From positions 124,001-188,000 of the forward strand of contig CAWIEI010000001.1 of NCBI GenBank assembly GCA_963834965.1: 64,000 bases of DNA, in the 5' to 3' direction. Below are positions 33,867 to 41,479 of this stretch, one piece after another. This stretch comes from Fodinibacter sp963834965. Its GTDB lineage: Bacteria > Actinomycetota > Actinomycetes > Actinomycetales > Dermatophilaceae. The notes below the pieces were generated by a model. The model was not told where the DNA came from, did not search any database, and worked only from the letters and a program-made list of their open reading frames with translations. How positions within the stretch are numbered: the first letter of the stretch is position 1; the number at the start of each line of letters is the position of its first letter. Both the position numbers and the translations under genes were made by a program.

Positions 33867-34754
33867 TCAGGTCGTCGCAAGGGTGTACTGCCCGTCGACC
33901 GCTGCGTCGGTGAAACCGAGCCGTTCGTAGGTGCGCCGAGCCGCCGTGTTGTCGCCGTCGACGTAGAGCTCGACCTCGCGCAGACCGGCCTTGGCGAGGT
34001 GCGCGAGACCGAGCCGGGTGACGGGTCCGCCGAGCCCGCGACCCTGGTGCGCCGGGTCGACCCCGACCACGTAGACCTCCCCGACGTCCCCCTCGACCTT
34101 GGTCCAGTGGAAGGCGACCACCTCACCCGTGGCGTCCTCGACGACCAGCAGCAGGCCGGCCGGGTCGAACCACGGCTGGGCCATCCGCTCGTGCAGGTCG
34201 GCCACGGTCAGCCGGCCCTGTTCCGGATGCCGGGCAAAGGCGGCCGCGTTGAGCGCGACCCACGTCTCGTCGTCGCGGCCGGGCTCGAAGGGCCGCACCG
34301 AGAACCCCTGCGGGAGAAGCGGGTCAACGGCATCCGCGTCGGTGAGCGGGCGGGTCATCAGGTGCAGGCTGCGCGTCATCGCCAGCCCCGCGGCGCGTGC
34401 GAGGGCGTCGGCCGCCGGCAGCATCCCGTGCGCCCACACGCTGCGGGTGCCTTCACCGAGGGCCGCGTCGAGCAGCGCCCGGCCGTGGCCGCGGCGCCGT
34501 GCGGGAGGGTCGACGACCAGCTCGGCGACGGCATCCGCAGTTCCCGCCGCCGCGACCTGCGCGTAGCCGACCACGCTCTCGTCGTCGGAGCGCCGCAGCA
34601 GGTGCACCACACCGTCGCGGTCCGGGCCTACGGCGAGCCGGAAGGCCTCGGACACCGCTCCCACCCCGTCGGCCTCCGCCGCACGCGCCCACAGCGCCCG
34701 CAGGTCGGATGCCGTGTCGTCGCCGACCTCGAGGACGCGCTCGGTGCGCGCCAC
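33867..34754 (-). CDS. mshD: mycothiol synthase
   Basis: A 295-residue protein with two GNAT acetyltransferase domains, as in MshD, which acetylates the Cys amine in the last step of mycothiol synthesis. Acetyl-CoA motifs are RRRGHGRALLDAAL in the N-terminal and HQGRGLGGPVTRLGL in the C-terminal domain. VYVVGVDPAHQGRG is typical of MshD. It follows glnR with a one-base gap, the gene order of Mycobacterium and Streptomyces, so they are likely co-transcribed. Confidence 0.94.
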   Translation of the reverse strand: MARTERVLEVGDDTASDLRALWARAAEADGVGAVSEAFRLAVGPDRDGVVHLLRRSDDESVVGYAQVAAAGTADAVAELVVDPPARRRGHGRALLDAALGEGTRSVWAHGMLPAADALARAAGLAMTRSLHLMTRPLTDADAVDPLLPQGFSVRPFEPGRDDETWVALNAAAFARHPEQGRLTVADLHERMAQPWFDPAGLLLVVEDATGEVVAFHWTKVEGDVGEVYVVGVDPAHQGRGLGGPVTRLGLAHLAKAGLREVELYVDGDNTAARRTYERLGFTDAAVDGQYTLATT

Positions 34755-34755
34755 G

Positions 34756-35454
34756 TCAGGCCTCGAGCTCGGAGAAGGAGTCGGCGACCTCCGGCACGAA
34801 CCGGTAGCCGACGTTGCGCACGGTGCCGATCAGCACCTCGTAGTCGGTGCCGAGCTTGGCGCGCAGCCGCCGCACGTGCACGTCGACGGTGCGGGTGCCA
34901 CCGAAGTAGTCGTAGCCCCACACCTCCTGGAGCAGCTGGGAGCGGGTGAACACCCGGCCGGGGTGTTGGGCGAGGTACTTCAGCAGCTCGAACTCCTTGT
35001 AGGTGAGGTCGAGCAGCCGGCCGCGCAGCCGCACCGAGTAGGTGGCCTCGTCGATGACCAGGGCGCCCGCGGTGATCGGCCCGCCCTCCTCGACGGCGGC
35101 CTCGACGGTGCGGCCCACCGCCAGCCGCAGCCGCGCCTCGACCTCGGCCGGGCCCGCCGTGTCGAGGATGACGTCGTCGACCCCCCAGTCGCTGGTGATG
35201 CCGGCCAGCCCGCCCTCGGTGACGACGACGATGAGTGGGATGGAGATGCCCGTGGTGCAGATGACCCGGCAGAGCGACTTGGCCATGGCCAGCTCGCGGC
35301 GGGCGTCGACCACGACCACGTCGGCCTTGGGGGCGTCGACCAGCGCGGAGGCCTCGGCCGGCAGGATGCGAACATGGTGCGAGAGCAGCCCGAGCGCCGG
35401 AACGACCTCGGCGCTGGGCGCCAAGGTGTTCGTCAGCAGCAGCAGTTGGGCCAT
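34756..35454 (-). CDS. glnR: orphan response regulator GlnR
   Basis: A 232-residue OmpR-type regulator of nitrogen metabolism. The atypical receiver domain has VVVVDARREL and VVTEGGLAGITSDWGVDD, the pattern of the GlnR group, which acts without a partner kinase. The winged helix carries LTYKEFELLKYLAQHPGR, GGTRTVDVHVRRLRAKLG and the end VGYRFV. TATCCT lies eight bases before ATG 35454. It is divergent from the MoaD-like gene by 21 bases. In relatives it controls glutamine synthetase, amtB and nitrate genes, none of which is in this window. Confidence 0.93.
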   Translation of the reverse strand: MAQLLLLTNTLAPSAEVVPALGLLSHHVRILPAEASALVDAPKADVVVVDARRELAMAKSLCRVICTTGISIPLIVVVTEGGLAGITSDWGVDDVILDTAGPAEVEARLRLAVGRTVEAAVEEGGPITAGALVIDEATYSVRLRGRLLDLTYKEFELLKYLAQHPGRVFTRSQLLQEVWGYDYFGGTRTVDVHVRRLRAKLGTDYEVLIGTVRNVGYRFVPEVADSFSELEA

Positions 35455-35475
35455 CGTCGATCAGGATAGGCGGTC

Positions 35476-35748
35476 ATGCAGAGCAGCGAAGGTGCGCAGC
35501 GCCCCCCTGAGACGGTGCTCGTCCGGTACTGGGCGGGCGCCCGCGCCGCCGCGGGCGTCGATGCCGAGCACGTCACCGGCATCCACACCGTCGGTGGCCT
35601 GCTGACCCGGCTCGCGGCCGCGCACCCGCCGCTCGAACCGGTGCTGCCGGTGTGCTCCGTGCTCGTCGGGGGCCGGTCGAGCACGGGCGAGGACCCCGTG
35701 CCGGCCGGCGCCGTGGTGGAGATCCTGCCGCCCTTCGCCGGAGGATGA
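35476..35748 (+). CDS. MoaD/ThiS-family sulfur carrier protein
   Basis: A 90-residue ubiquitin-like protein ending in the Gly-Gly (PPFAGG) that is adenylated and thiocarboxylated in this family. The body VLVRYWAGARAAAGV and VEILPPFAGG is MoaD-like. No activating enzyme is nearby. The same carrier gene next to glnR is known in other actinomycetes. The following membrane protein gene begins eight bases later. Confidence 0.88.
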   Translation: MQSSEGAQRPPETVLVRYWAGARAAAGVDAEHVTGIHTVGGLLTRLAAAHPPLEPVLPVCSVLVGGRSSTGEDPVPAGAVVEILPPFAGG

Positions 35749-35755
35749 TGGGAGG

Positions 35756-36622
35756 ATGCCGCGCGTGGACGACCAGCCGACCGACCTGAGCCCCGAGGCC
35801 GAGGTCGAGACCCGGGCCCAGCGCCGGGCTCGGCGCGAGGCCGTGCTGCGCGAGCCGGTGCTGCCCGCCCTGGCCACCGTGCGCCGGCCCCTCGTGGTCG
35901 CTGCGGTCGTCGTGCTCGCCGCCCTGCTCGTGCTGGCGCTGGTGGCCGACCCGGTGCTGCTGGCCGCCGGCCTGGCCTGGGCCGGCATCGTCGTGGCCTG
36001 GGGCTGGCCGGCCCTGCTCGGCTCGTCGAGCCGGGTCGGGTCGTCGCTGGCCATCGGGGTCACCGGGGTGCTCGCGCCGGTGGCCGCCGTCGCCACCACC
36101 GGTGAGCCCTACCTGCGGCTGGTGCCCATCGCGCTGCTGGTGGGGCTGGCGGTGATGTTCGGCCACCAGATGGTGCGCCGCGACGGCCGCCCCCGGCTCA
36201 CCGAGTCGATCGGCATCACCTCGCTCGGGCTCGCGGTCGTGGCGCTGGGCACCACCTGGCTGCCGCTGTCGCGCACCAGCCGGGCCAGCGACATCGCCCT
36301 GCTCGGGTTCGTGGCGATCGCCGTCGCGTCGCTGGCCGACCTCGCCGCGGGTGTCGAGAAGGTGCGGGCGTGGATGCTGCCGCTCGCGATGCTGCTCGGC
36401 GGCGCCGGTGCGCTGGCGGCCGCCGCTCTGGTCGGTTCGCCCTCCCCGGCGCCGGCCGCCCTCGTCGGGCTCCTGGTCGCTGCGGTCTCGCATGCCACCC
36501 GGCGGATGCTCTGCGTCCTGCCCGGCGTCAGCTCGGTGCGCGGGCAGCTGTCGACCGCCGCGGCATCCCTGCTGGTTCCCGGCGTCGTCACCTACGGCCT
36601 CGCGCTCGCCATCGTCGGCTGA
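35756..36622 (+). CDS. conserved actinobacterial membrane protein
   Basis: A 288-residue protein with a charged cytoplasmic N-terminus of about 45 residues (RAQRRARREAVL) and eight or so hydrophobic segments rich in Ala, Val and Leu. No transporter signature is recognisable. A GATGAT hexamer six bases before ATG 35756 may give a separate leaderless start, but the gene lies directly downstream of the MoaD-like gene and may also be co-transcribed. Function unknown. Confidence 0.8.
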   Translation: MPRVDDQPTDLSPEAEVETRAQRRARREAVLREPVLPALATVRRPLVVAAVVVLAALLVLALVADPVLLAAGLAWAGIVVAWGWPALLGSSSRVGSSLAIGVTGVLAPVAAVATTGEPYLRLVPIALLVGLAVMFGHQMVRRDGRPRLTESIGITSLGLAVVALGTTWLPLSRTSRASDIALLGFVAIAVASLADLAAGVEKVRAWMLPLAMLLGGAGALAAAALVGSPSPAPAALVGLLVAAVSHATRRMLCVLPGVSSVRGQLSTAAASLLVPGVVTYGLALAIVG

Positions 36623-36640
36623 CCGGGTTCGGGCGCAGGG

Positions 36641-37012
36641 TCAGTAGACGAGGGACCTGGCGCCGGGGGCCAGCACCTCTTCGACGAACGCCGCCGCCCC
36701 GCGGATGACGACCCCCGGCAGCAGGTCGTCGACGGTGAGGCCGCGCCGGGCGGCGCACTGACCGCACACCGTCACCTGCGCGCCCTCGAGCAGGGCGTCG
36801 CGCAGCTCGGCCAGCGGCGCGGCCCGCGGTAGCTCGACCTCCTCGGCGCGGCCCGGCACGACCATCAGCGTCGCGTCGCCGGTGAGCCACAGGCTGACCT
36901 CGACCCCCGAGGCCAGGGCGGTCGCCGCCACCGTGAAGCCCTGGTTGAGCCGCTCCAGCGCCTCGGTGCCACAGGTGACCTTGACGACGAGGGAGGCCGC
37001 GGGTGAGTCCAT
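36641..37012 (-). CDS. DsrE-family-like protein
   Basis: A 123-residue protein: LVVKVTCGTEALERLNQGF, GVEVSLWLTGDATLMV and VTVCGQCAARRGL. This matches the DsrE/DsrF-like fold of small sulfur-transfer proteins, with a CxxC (CGQC) near residue 84. The start ATG 37012 lies seven bases after its own TACGCT box. That box overlaps the start codon of the divergent nitrobindin-like gene. The frame continues upstream, antisense to that gene, so the promoter evidence sets the start. Confidence 0.8.
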   Translation of the reverse strand: MDSPAASLVVKVTCGTEALERLNQGFTVAATALASGVEVSLWLTGDATLMVVPGRAEEVELPRAAPLAELRDALLEGAQVTVCGQCAARRGLTVDDLLPGVVIRGAAAFVEEVLAPGARSLVY

Positions 37013-37027
37013 AGACTGCAGCGTATG
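37010..37027. promoter_or_regulatory. interleaved divergent leaderless promoters
   Basis: In CATAGACTGCAGCGTATG both ends are start codons (minus ATG 37012, plus ATG 37025). TAGACT (37012-37017) is seven bases before the plus ATG; TACGCT (minus, 37025-37020) is seven bases before the minus ATG. Each -10 box shares bases with the opposite start codon, around a central CTGCAG palindrome. Confidence 0.65.
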
Positions 37028-37534
37028 GTCTTCACTCTCGACACCTCGCTGCACGAGCAGCTCGCCCCCCTCGCGTGGCTGGTCGGCCGCTGGGCGGGCG
37101 CCGGGCTGGTCGGCTACCCCACCATGGAGTCGCAGCAGTTCGGCCAGGAGATCGTGTGCACGCACGACGGCCGGCCCTTCCTGCGGTGGGAGTCCCGCAC
37201 CTGGCTGCTCGATTCCGACGGAAAGCAGGTGCGCCCGCTCGCCACCGAGCTCGGCTTCTGGCGCCCGGTCGCCGACCAGCCCGACGGCACCAACGTCGAG
37301 CTGCTGCTCACCCACCCGACCGGGTTCGTCGAGATGTACGCGGGCGTCGCCGAGCCGGCCAAGGTCGAGCTGCGCACCGACGGTGTGATGCGCAGCCCCA
37401 CAGCCAAGGAGTACAGCGCGGCCCACCGGCTGTACGGCTACGTCAACAGCGACCTGCTCTGGGTCATGGACATGGCCGCAGTGGGCCAGTCGCTGCAGTC
37501 GCACGTGTCGGCGGAGCTCAAGCGCGTCGAGTGA
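37025..37534 (+). CDS. FABP-like / nitrobindin-family heme-binding protein
   Basis: A 169-residue beta-barrel protein. The nitrobindin motif GxWxGxG appears as GRWAGAG (about residues 21-27), and the strand VMDMAAVGQSLQSHVSAEL ends with the region that holds the heme-ligand His (SHVSAELKRV). Such proteins bind ferric heme and can isomerise peroxynitrite. A leaderless start at ATG 37025 is shared with the divergent DsrE-like gene, suggesting joint expression. Confidence 0.9.
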   Translation: MVFTLDTSLHEQLAPLAWLVGRWAGAGLVGYPTMESQQFGQEIVCTHDGRPFLRWESRTWLLDSDGKQVRPLATELGFWRPVADQPDGTNVELLLTHPTGFVEMYAGVAEPAKVELRTDGVMRSPTAKEYSAAHRLYGYVNSDLLWVMDMAAVGQSLQSHVSAELKRVE

Positions 37535-37582
37535 GCGGCGGGGTTCGCAGGTCGGTGGTCTGGGCCGGACCAGCGTGCGCCG

Positions 37583-37588
37583 TACATT
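37583..37588 (+). promoter_or_regulatory. -10 box of the fur-like gene (leaderless)
   Basis: TACATT is exactly six bases before GTG 37595. Confidence 0.55.
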
Positions 37589-37594
37589 GGTCCG

Positions 37595-38113
37595 GTGAGT
37601 GATCTCGGCGAGCGGCTTCGGGCGCGGGGCAAGCGCCTGACGTCGCAGCGCGAGCGGGTGCTGGATGCCGTGGGCCGGCTCGGTCACGCCACCCCCGACG
37701 AGATCGTGGATGCCGTGGCCGTCGACGGCGCGGATGCCGTGCCGGCCTCCACCGTCTACCGGGCGCTCGACGCCCTGCAGGAGCTCGGCCTGGTCGGGCA
37801 CACCCACGTCGACCACCGGGCGCCGAGCTACCACCTCACCGAGCACGCCACCCACCTGCATGTGGTGTGCCGGGGCTGCGGCTGGGTCGGCGAGGCGCCG
37901 TTGTCGGCTGCCGACGAGCTGGTGGCGCGGCTCGACGAGTCGCTCGGCTTCGCGTCCGACGTGTCGCACGCGGCGGTGCACGGGTTGTGCCGCTCCTGCC
38001 GCGACGGCGAGGCGGCGGAAGAGGAGCGGCCGGGTGCGGTGTTGCAGGTGTTGGCGCCCGCTGACCAGCCCGCTGTCCAGCCCCCCACCCCGAACCGGAA
38101 GGCCACCCGATGA
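37595..38113 (+). CDS. Fur-family metalloregulator
   Basis: A 172-residue Fur protein. The winged helix is TSQRERVLDAVGRLGHATPD then PASTVYRALDALQELGLV. The regulatory metal site is HTHVDH and HLHVVC, and two CxxC pairs (CRGCGW and CRSC) hold structural zinc. A Pro-rich tail extends past the domain. Whether it senses iron, zinc or peroxide cannot be told. It overlaps the YgfZ gene by four bases (ATGA), so it is co-translated with an Fe-S assembly factor, which favours an iron-related role. Confidence 0.92.
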   Translation: MSDLGERLRARGKRLTSQRERVLDAVGRLGHATPDEIVDAVAVDGADAVPASTVYRALDALQELGLVGHTHVDHRAPSYHLTEHATHLHVVCRGCGWVGEAPLSAADELVARLDESLGFASDVSHAAVHGLCRSCRDGEAAEEERPGAVLQVLAPADQPAVQPPTPNRKATR

Positions 38114-39141
38114 GCCCCTCCACGTCCACCACGGCGTCGCCGCTCCTGGCGCGCCACGGCGCGGTCGAGGGGGAGGGGGCCGACGCCGGTGTCGCGTCGC
38201 ACTACGGTGACCCGGCACGCGAGCAGCGGCTGCTGGCCGAGGGGCTTGCCACCGTCGACCTGTCGCACCGCGAAGTCGTCACGATCACCGGGGCCGACCG
38301 GTTGTCGTGGCTGCACTCGATGACCTCACAGCACCTGCTCGGGCTCGGGCCGCGCGAGTCGCGTGAGTCGCTCGTGCTCTCGCCCAAGGGGCACGTCGAG
38401 CACGCCCTGCACCTCGTCGACGACGGCAAGGCCACCTGGATCACGGTCGAGCCGGGCACGGCATCCGCGCTGGTCGCCTGGCTGGAGTCGATGCGGTTCA
38501 TGTTGCGGGTCGACGTGGCCGACGTCAGCGCCGACTGGGCGGTGCTGGGGGAGCCCATCGGTGCGGAGTCAGTGCCCGGCGAGCCGTTGGCGTGGGTCGA
38601 CCCCTGGCCGGGGCTGGTCGGCGACACCGTCGCCTACGGCCCGGTCGAGGGCCACCCGGCGGCGGGCCGCGCCTGGCGCGAGCTGATCGTGCCCCGGGGC
38701 GGGCTCGAGGCGGCAGTCGGTGACCGCCCGCTCGCCGGTACCTGGGCGGCCGAGGCGCTGCGGGTCGCCGCGTGGCGGCCGCGGCTCGGCTTCGAGACCG
38801 ACCACCGCACCATCGCGCACGAGGTCGACTGGCTGCGCACCGCCGTGCACCTGCACAAGGGCTGCTACCGCGGCCAGGAGACCATCGCCCGGGTGCACAA
38901 CCTGGGCCGGCCGCCTCGCCGCCTGGTGTTCCTGCACCTCGACGGGTCGGGGCACGTGCTGCCCCCAGCCGGTGCGCCCGTGCTGCTCGGCGAGCGCGAG
39001 GTGGGTCGGCTCACCTCGGTGGCACGGCACCACGAGGACGGCCCGGTGGCGATGGCGGTCGTCAAGCGCTCGGTGGCCGCCGACGTGGATCTTCTCGTCG
39101 ACGGCATCTCGGCCGCGCAGACCGTCGTCGTGAGTGCCTGA
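38110..39141 (+). CDS. YgfZ/GcvT-domain folate-binding protein
   Basis: A 343-residue protein of the YgfZ/CAF17 family, which helps assemble or repair Fe-S clusters with tetrahydrofolate. The signature KGCYRGQE is near residue 254, as required. The N-terminal GcvT-like domain contains LSHREVVTITGADRLSWLHS. It is translationally coupled to the Fur gene. I see no truncation. Confidence 0.93.
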   Translation: MSPSTSTTASPLLARHGAVEGEGADAGVASHYGDPAREQRLLAEGLATVDLSHREVVTITGADRLSWLHSMTSQHLLGLGPRESRESLVLSPKGHVEHALHLVDDGKATWITVEPGTASALVAWLESMRFMLRVDVADVSADWAVLGEPIGAESVPGEPLAWVDPWPGLVGDTVAYGPVEGHPAAGRAWRELIVPRGGLEAAVGDRPLAGTWAAEALRVAAWRPRLGFETDHRTIAHEVDWLRTAVHLHKGCYRGQETIARVHNLGRPPRRLVFLHLDGSGHVLPPAGAPVLLGEREVGRLTSVARHHEDGPVAMAVVKRSVAADVDLLVDGISAAQTVVVSA

Positions 39142-39170
39142 ACGCCGCAGATCCTGCGGATCGTTGCTGC

Positions 39171-39176
39171 CATGAT
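39171..39176 (+). promoter_or_regulatory. -10 box of the BKACE gene (leaderless)
   Basis: CATGAT is six bases before ATG 39183. Confidence 0.4.
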
Positions 39177-39182
39177 GGGGAC

Positions 39183-40049
39183 ATGGTCCCCGTCGCACCG
39201 GCTGCCTCCGCGTCCACCGGCACCCTGATCACCGTCGCCCCGACAGGGGCCGAGCACGCCAAGGCCGACCTGCCCCAGCTGCCGACCACCCTCGAGGAGC
39301 TGGTCGAGACCGCGCGCCGCTGCGAGGCCGCGGGTGCGTCCCTCATCCACCTGCACATCCGTGACGCCGAGCACAGGCCGACGCTGGATGCCGGTCGGCT
39401 GCGCGCCGCGGTCGAGGCACTGCGGGCCGAGACCGACCTCGTCGTGCAGCTCTCGACGGGTGGGTCGGTGCACGACCCGCTCGAGCAGCGTTTGACGGTG
39501 CTCGACGCCGAGCCCGACTCGTGCTCGCTGACCTGTGGCACCACCAACTTCGGCGACGACGTGTTCCTCAACCCCTGGGGGTTCATGAGCGACCTGTACG
39601 TGCAGGCGCAGGAGCGCGAGGTGGTGCCCGAGTTCGAGCTGTTCGACCTCGGCCACGTGCACGCGCTGCACCGGCTGATCGACACGCACGGCCTGCCGTT
39701 CGGCGGCCGGGTGCACGTCGACTTCGTGACCGGGGTGCCGGGCGGGATGCCGGCTACGACCGCGGCCTTGATGGCGGGGGTCGCGATGCTGCCGGCGGAG
39801 GTGACGTCGTGGTCGGCGACCGGCATCGGGCGCGGGCACCTGCCGATCGTGGCGGCGGCGCTGTCGGCCGGCGGGCACCTGCGCGTGGGCATGGAGGACA
39901 ACGTGGTGTTCGCCCGGGGGCAGGTCGTGCAGCACAACGACGAGCTGGTGGCGCGGGCCGCCGAACTGGCGACGGTGATGCAGCGGCCGCCGCTGGGCAC
40001 GTCGCAGGCCCGCGAGCTGCTCGGCGTCAAGGACCGACGCGCCCGCTGA
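39183..40049 (+). CDS. BKACE-family beta-keto acid cleavage enzyme
   Basis: A 288-residue TIM-barrel protein of the 3-keto-5-aminohexanoate cleavage enzyme family. The metal site is in LIHLHIRDAEHRPTLD; strands QLSTGGSVHDP and GRVHVDFVTGVPGG and the late RVGMEDNVVFARGQVV are diagnostic. The family swaps a beta-keto acid with acetyl-CoA. The specific keto acid is not predictable, as no lysine fermentation genes are nearby. The ATG fits a CATGAT box six bases upstream. Confidence 0.9.
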   Translation: MVPVAPAASASTGTLITVAPTGAEHAKADLPQLPTTLEELVETARRCEAAGASLIHLHIRDAEHRPTLDAGRLRAAVEALRAETDLVVQLSTGGSVHDPLEQRLTVLDAEPDSCSLTCGTTNFGDDVFLNPWGFMSDLYVQAQEREVVPEFELFDLGHVHALHRLIDTHGLPFGGRVHVDFVTGVPGGMPATTAALMAGVAMLPAEVTSWSATGIGRGHLPIVAAALSAGGHLRVGMEDNVVFARGQVVQHNDELVARAAELATVMQRPPLGTSQARELLGVKDRRAR

Positions 40050-40188
40050 GCCAGGGCTCGGGGGCGGCCCAGCCCTTCGGTCGGGGGCAGCGAGGTGCTT
40101 CGGCGCGGCATCCGGTGAGGGTGTCGCCGATTCCGAGGTTTGGATGGGGCTGGGCGGGCGGCGGAATGTCCCTGCATAATCCCGGGTT

Positions 40189-40692
40189 ATGGCTCCCGTG
40201 CGTGATGCTTTTGGTTTTCCGGTCGTCGTCAACGAGAGGGCCGCCCGCGTGGTGGCCGGCACCGTCGCGCTGATCACCGCCGTGGGCCTGCTGACCGGCT
40301 GGCTCTGGCTCAGCGCACTGCTGGCTGTCGGCTTCGCGCTGCGGGTGGCCGCCGGGCCGCGATTCAGCCCGCTCGGCCAACTGGCGACCAAGGTGGTCGC
40401 CCCGCGGCTGGGGGCGCCGAAGCTGGTTGCGGGGCCGCCCAAGCGGTTCGCCCAGGCCGTCGGCCTGGTGTTCACCGTGGCAGCCACCGGCTTCCTCGTG
40501 GCGGGGCTGCCGGTGGTGACCGTCGGCCTGCTCGCCGTGCTGCTCGTGTTCGCGCTGCTGGAGTCGGTCGTCGGCTTCTGCGCCGGCTGCTTCGTGTTCG
40601 CCCAACTGATGAAGGTCGGGCTGGTGCCCGAGGAGACCTGCGCGGCCTGCGCCGACATCTCCCTGCGCCGGCGCGAGTCCGCCACCGCCTGA
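40189..40692 (+). CDS. DUF4395 membrane protein
   Basis: A 167-residue protein with four membrane segments, matching DUF4395: DAFGFPVVVNERAARVVAG at the start and the Cys-rich GFCAGCFVFAQL near residue 130, then ETCAAC. The Cys pairs suggest a thiol-redox role, as DUF4395 genes often sit near thiosulfate sulfurtransferases or thioredoxins, but none is here. A CATAAT box is eight bases before ATG 40189. Confidence 0.88.
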   Translation: MAPVRDAFGFPVVVNERAARVVAGTVALITAVGLLTGWLWLSALLAVGFALRVAAGPRFSPLGQLATKVVAPRLGAPKLVAGPPKRFAQAVGLVFTVAATGFLVAGLPVVTVGLLAVLLVFALLESVVGFCAGCFVFAQLMKVGLVPEETCAACADISLRRRESATA

Positions 40693-40737
40693 GCCGACCG
40701 GAACGGGCCGGTCGCGGCGCCCCAGGAAGTGTTCCGC

Positions 40738-40840
40738 GCCCCTATTGGTTGCTCACCACTGGTGAGCAACTTTGAAAGTTGCTCGCTGGGGGTGAGCAAC
40801 TTTCAAAGTTGCACCGTGAGGGGAAGCATCCAATAGGGGC
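40738..40840. repeat. nested palindromic element with CCTATTGG/CCAATAGG ends
   Basis: The 11-bp outer arms GCCCCTATTGG and CCAATAGGGGC are perfect complements 103 bases apart, end to end. Inside lie GTTGCTCACC-ACT-GGTGAGCAAC (40748-40770), GAGCAACTTTGAAAGTTGCTC (40764-40784) and GCAACTTTCAAAGTTGC (40796-40812). It is far more AT-rich than its surroundings. It may be a mobile or REP-like element or a terminator after the DUF4395 gene. Confidence 0.7.
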
Positions 40841-40899
40841 CTGAACAGAGGGTTTTCCGGGCCCGGCAGCGCGCTTGCTGTCCCTGTGAGGGCTCTCAC

Positions 40900-40941
40900 G
40901 CTTGCTGCAGTTTGCATTTTGCTAACCAGAGCAAGCATAAT
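40900..40941 (+). promoter_or_regulatory. promoter and candidate operator of the XRE gene
   Basis: CATAAT (40936-40941) is six bases before GTG 40948. GCTTGCT (40900-40906) and AGCAAGC (40930-40936) form a perfect inverted repeat. Between them GTTTGC-ATTTT-GCTAAC (40910-40926) is near-palindromic and lies at the -35 position, a likely site for autoregulation. Confidence 0.5.
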
Positions 40942-40947
40942 GGACTC

Positions 40948-41448
40948 GTGAGCAAGAACCCGCTGAACGACCTGGGCAGCAGCCTCGGCGACTACCTGCG
41001 CGAGCAGCGCACGTCGGCCCGGCTCTCCCTGCGCCAGCTGTCCGAGCTCGCCGGGGTGTCCAACCCCTACTTGTCCCAGATCGAGCGCGGGCTCAAGCGG
41101 CCGAGCGCGGAGATCCTCCAACAGCTAGCCAAGGGCCTCGAGGTCTCGGCCGAGAGCCTCTACGTGCGAGCGGGCATCCTCGACGCCGAGGTCGCCCCGC
41201 CCACCGCGGCCCCCGACGTCCGCGGTGCGATCACCGCCGACCCGGCACTGACCCAGCGGCAGAAGAAGACCCTCCTCGACATCTACGAGTCCTACCTCGA
41301 GGAGCCCCCCACGGCAGCGCCGCCGACCCGCAAGGCAACGAGCACCACCCAGCGCGCCCCGGCCACAAAGACGGCCACGGCCCGCAAGGCCACCAGGCCG
41401 ACCAAGACCACCACCACCGCCAAGGCACCAAGAACACCCCACAGCTGA
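40948..41448 (+). CDS. XRE-family regulator of the hbhA-like locus
   Basis: A 166-residue protein. The helix-turn-helix is RLSLRQLSELAGVSNPYLSQ (about residues 25-44), followed by IERGLKRPSAEILQQLAKGL. The C-terminal 45 residues are a Lys/Thr/Ala-rich, disordered tail. It matches the regulator (Rv0474 type) upstream of hbhA in mycobacteria; here too the HbhA-like gene follows 31 bases later. GTG 40948 is set by the CATAAT box six bases upstream. Confidence 0.88.
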   Translation: MSKNPLNDLGSSLGDYLREQRTSARLSLRQLSELAGVSNPYLSQIERGLKRPSAEILQQLAKGLEVSAESLYVRAGILDAEVAPPTAAPDVRGAITADPALTQRQKKTLLDIYESYLEEPPTAAPPTRKATSTTQRAPATKTATARKATRPTKTTTTAKAPRTPHS

Positions 41449-41479
41449 ACCAACCCCGCACCACCGAAGGAGACACACC

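Noticed and set aside
31449..34949. A very long plus-strand open frame of more than 1,100 codons opposite mutT1, ppk and mshD.
   Set aside because: It is the antisense of three well-conserved genes, has a His/Val/Glu/Arg-rich composition typical of GC-rich shadow frames, and shows no domain or ribosome binding site.
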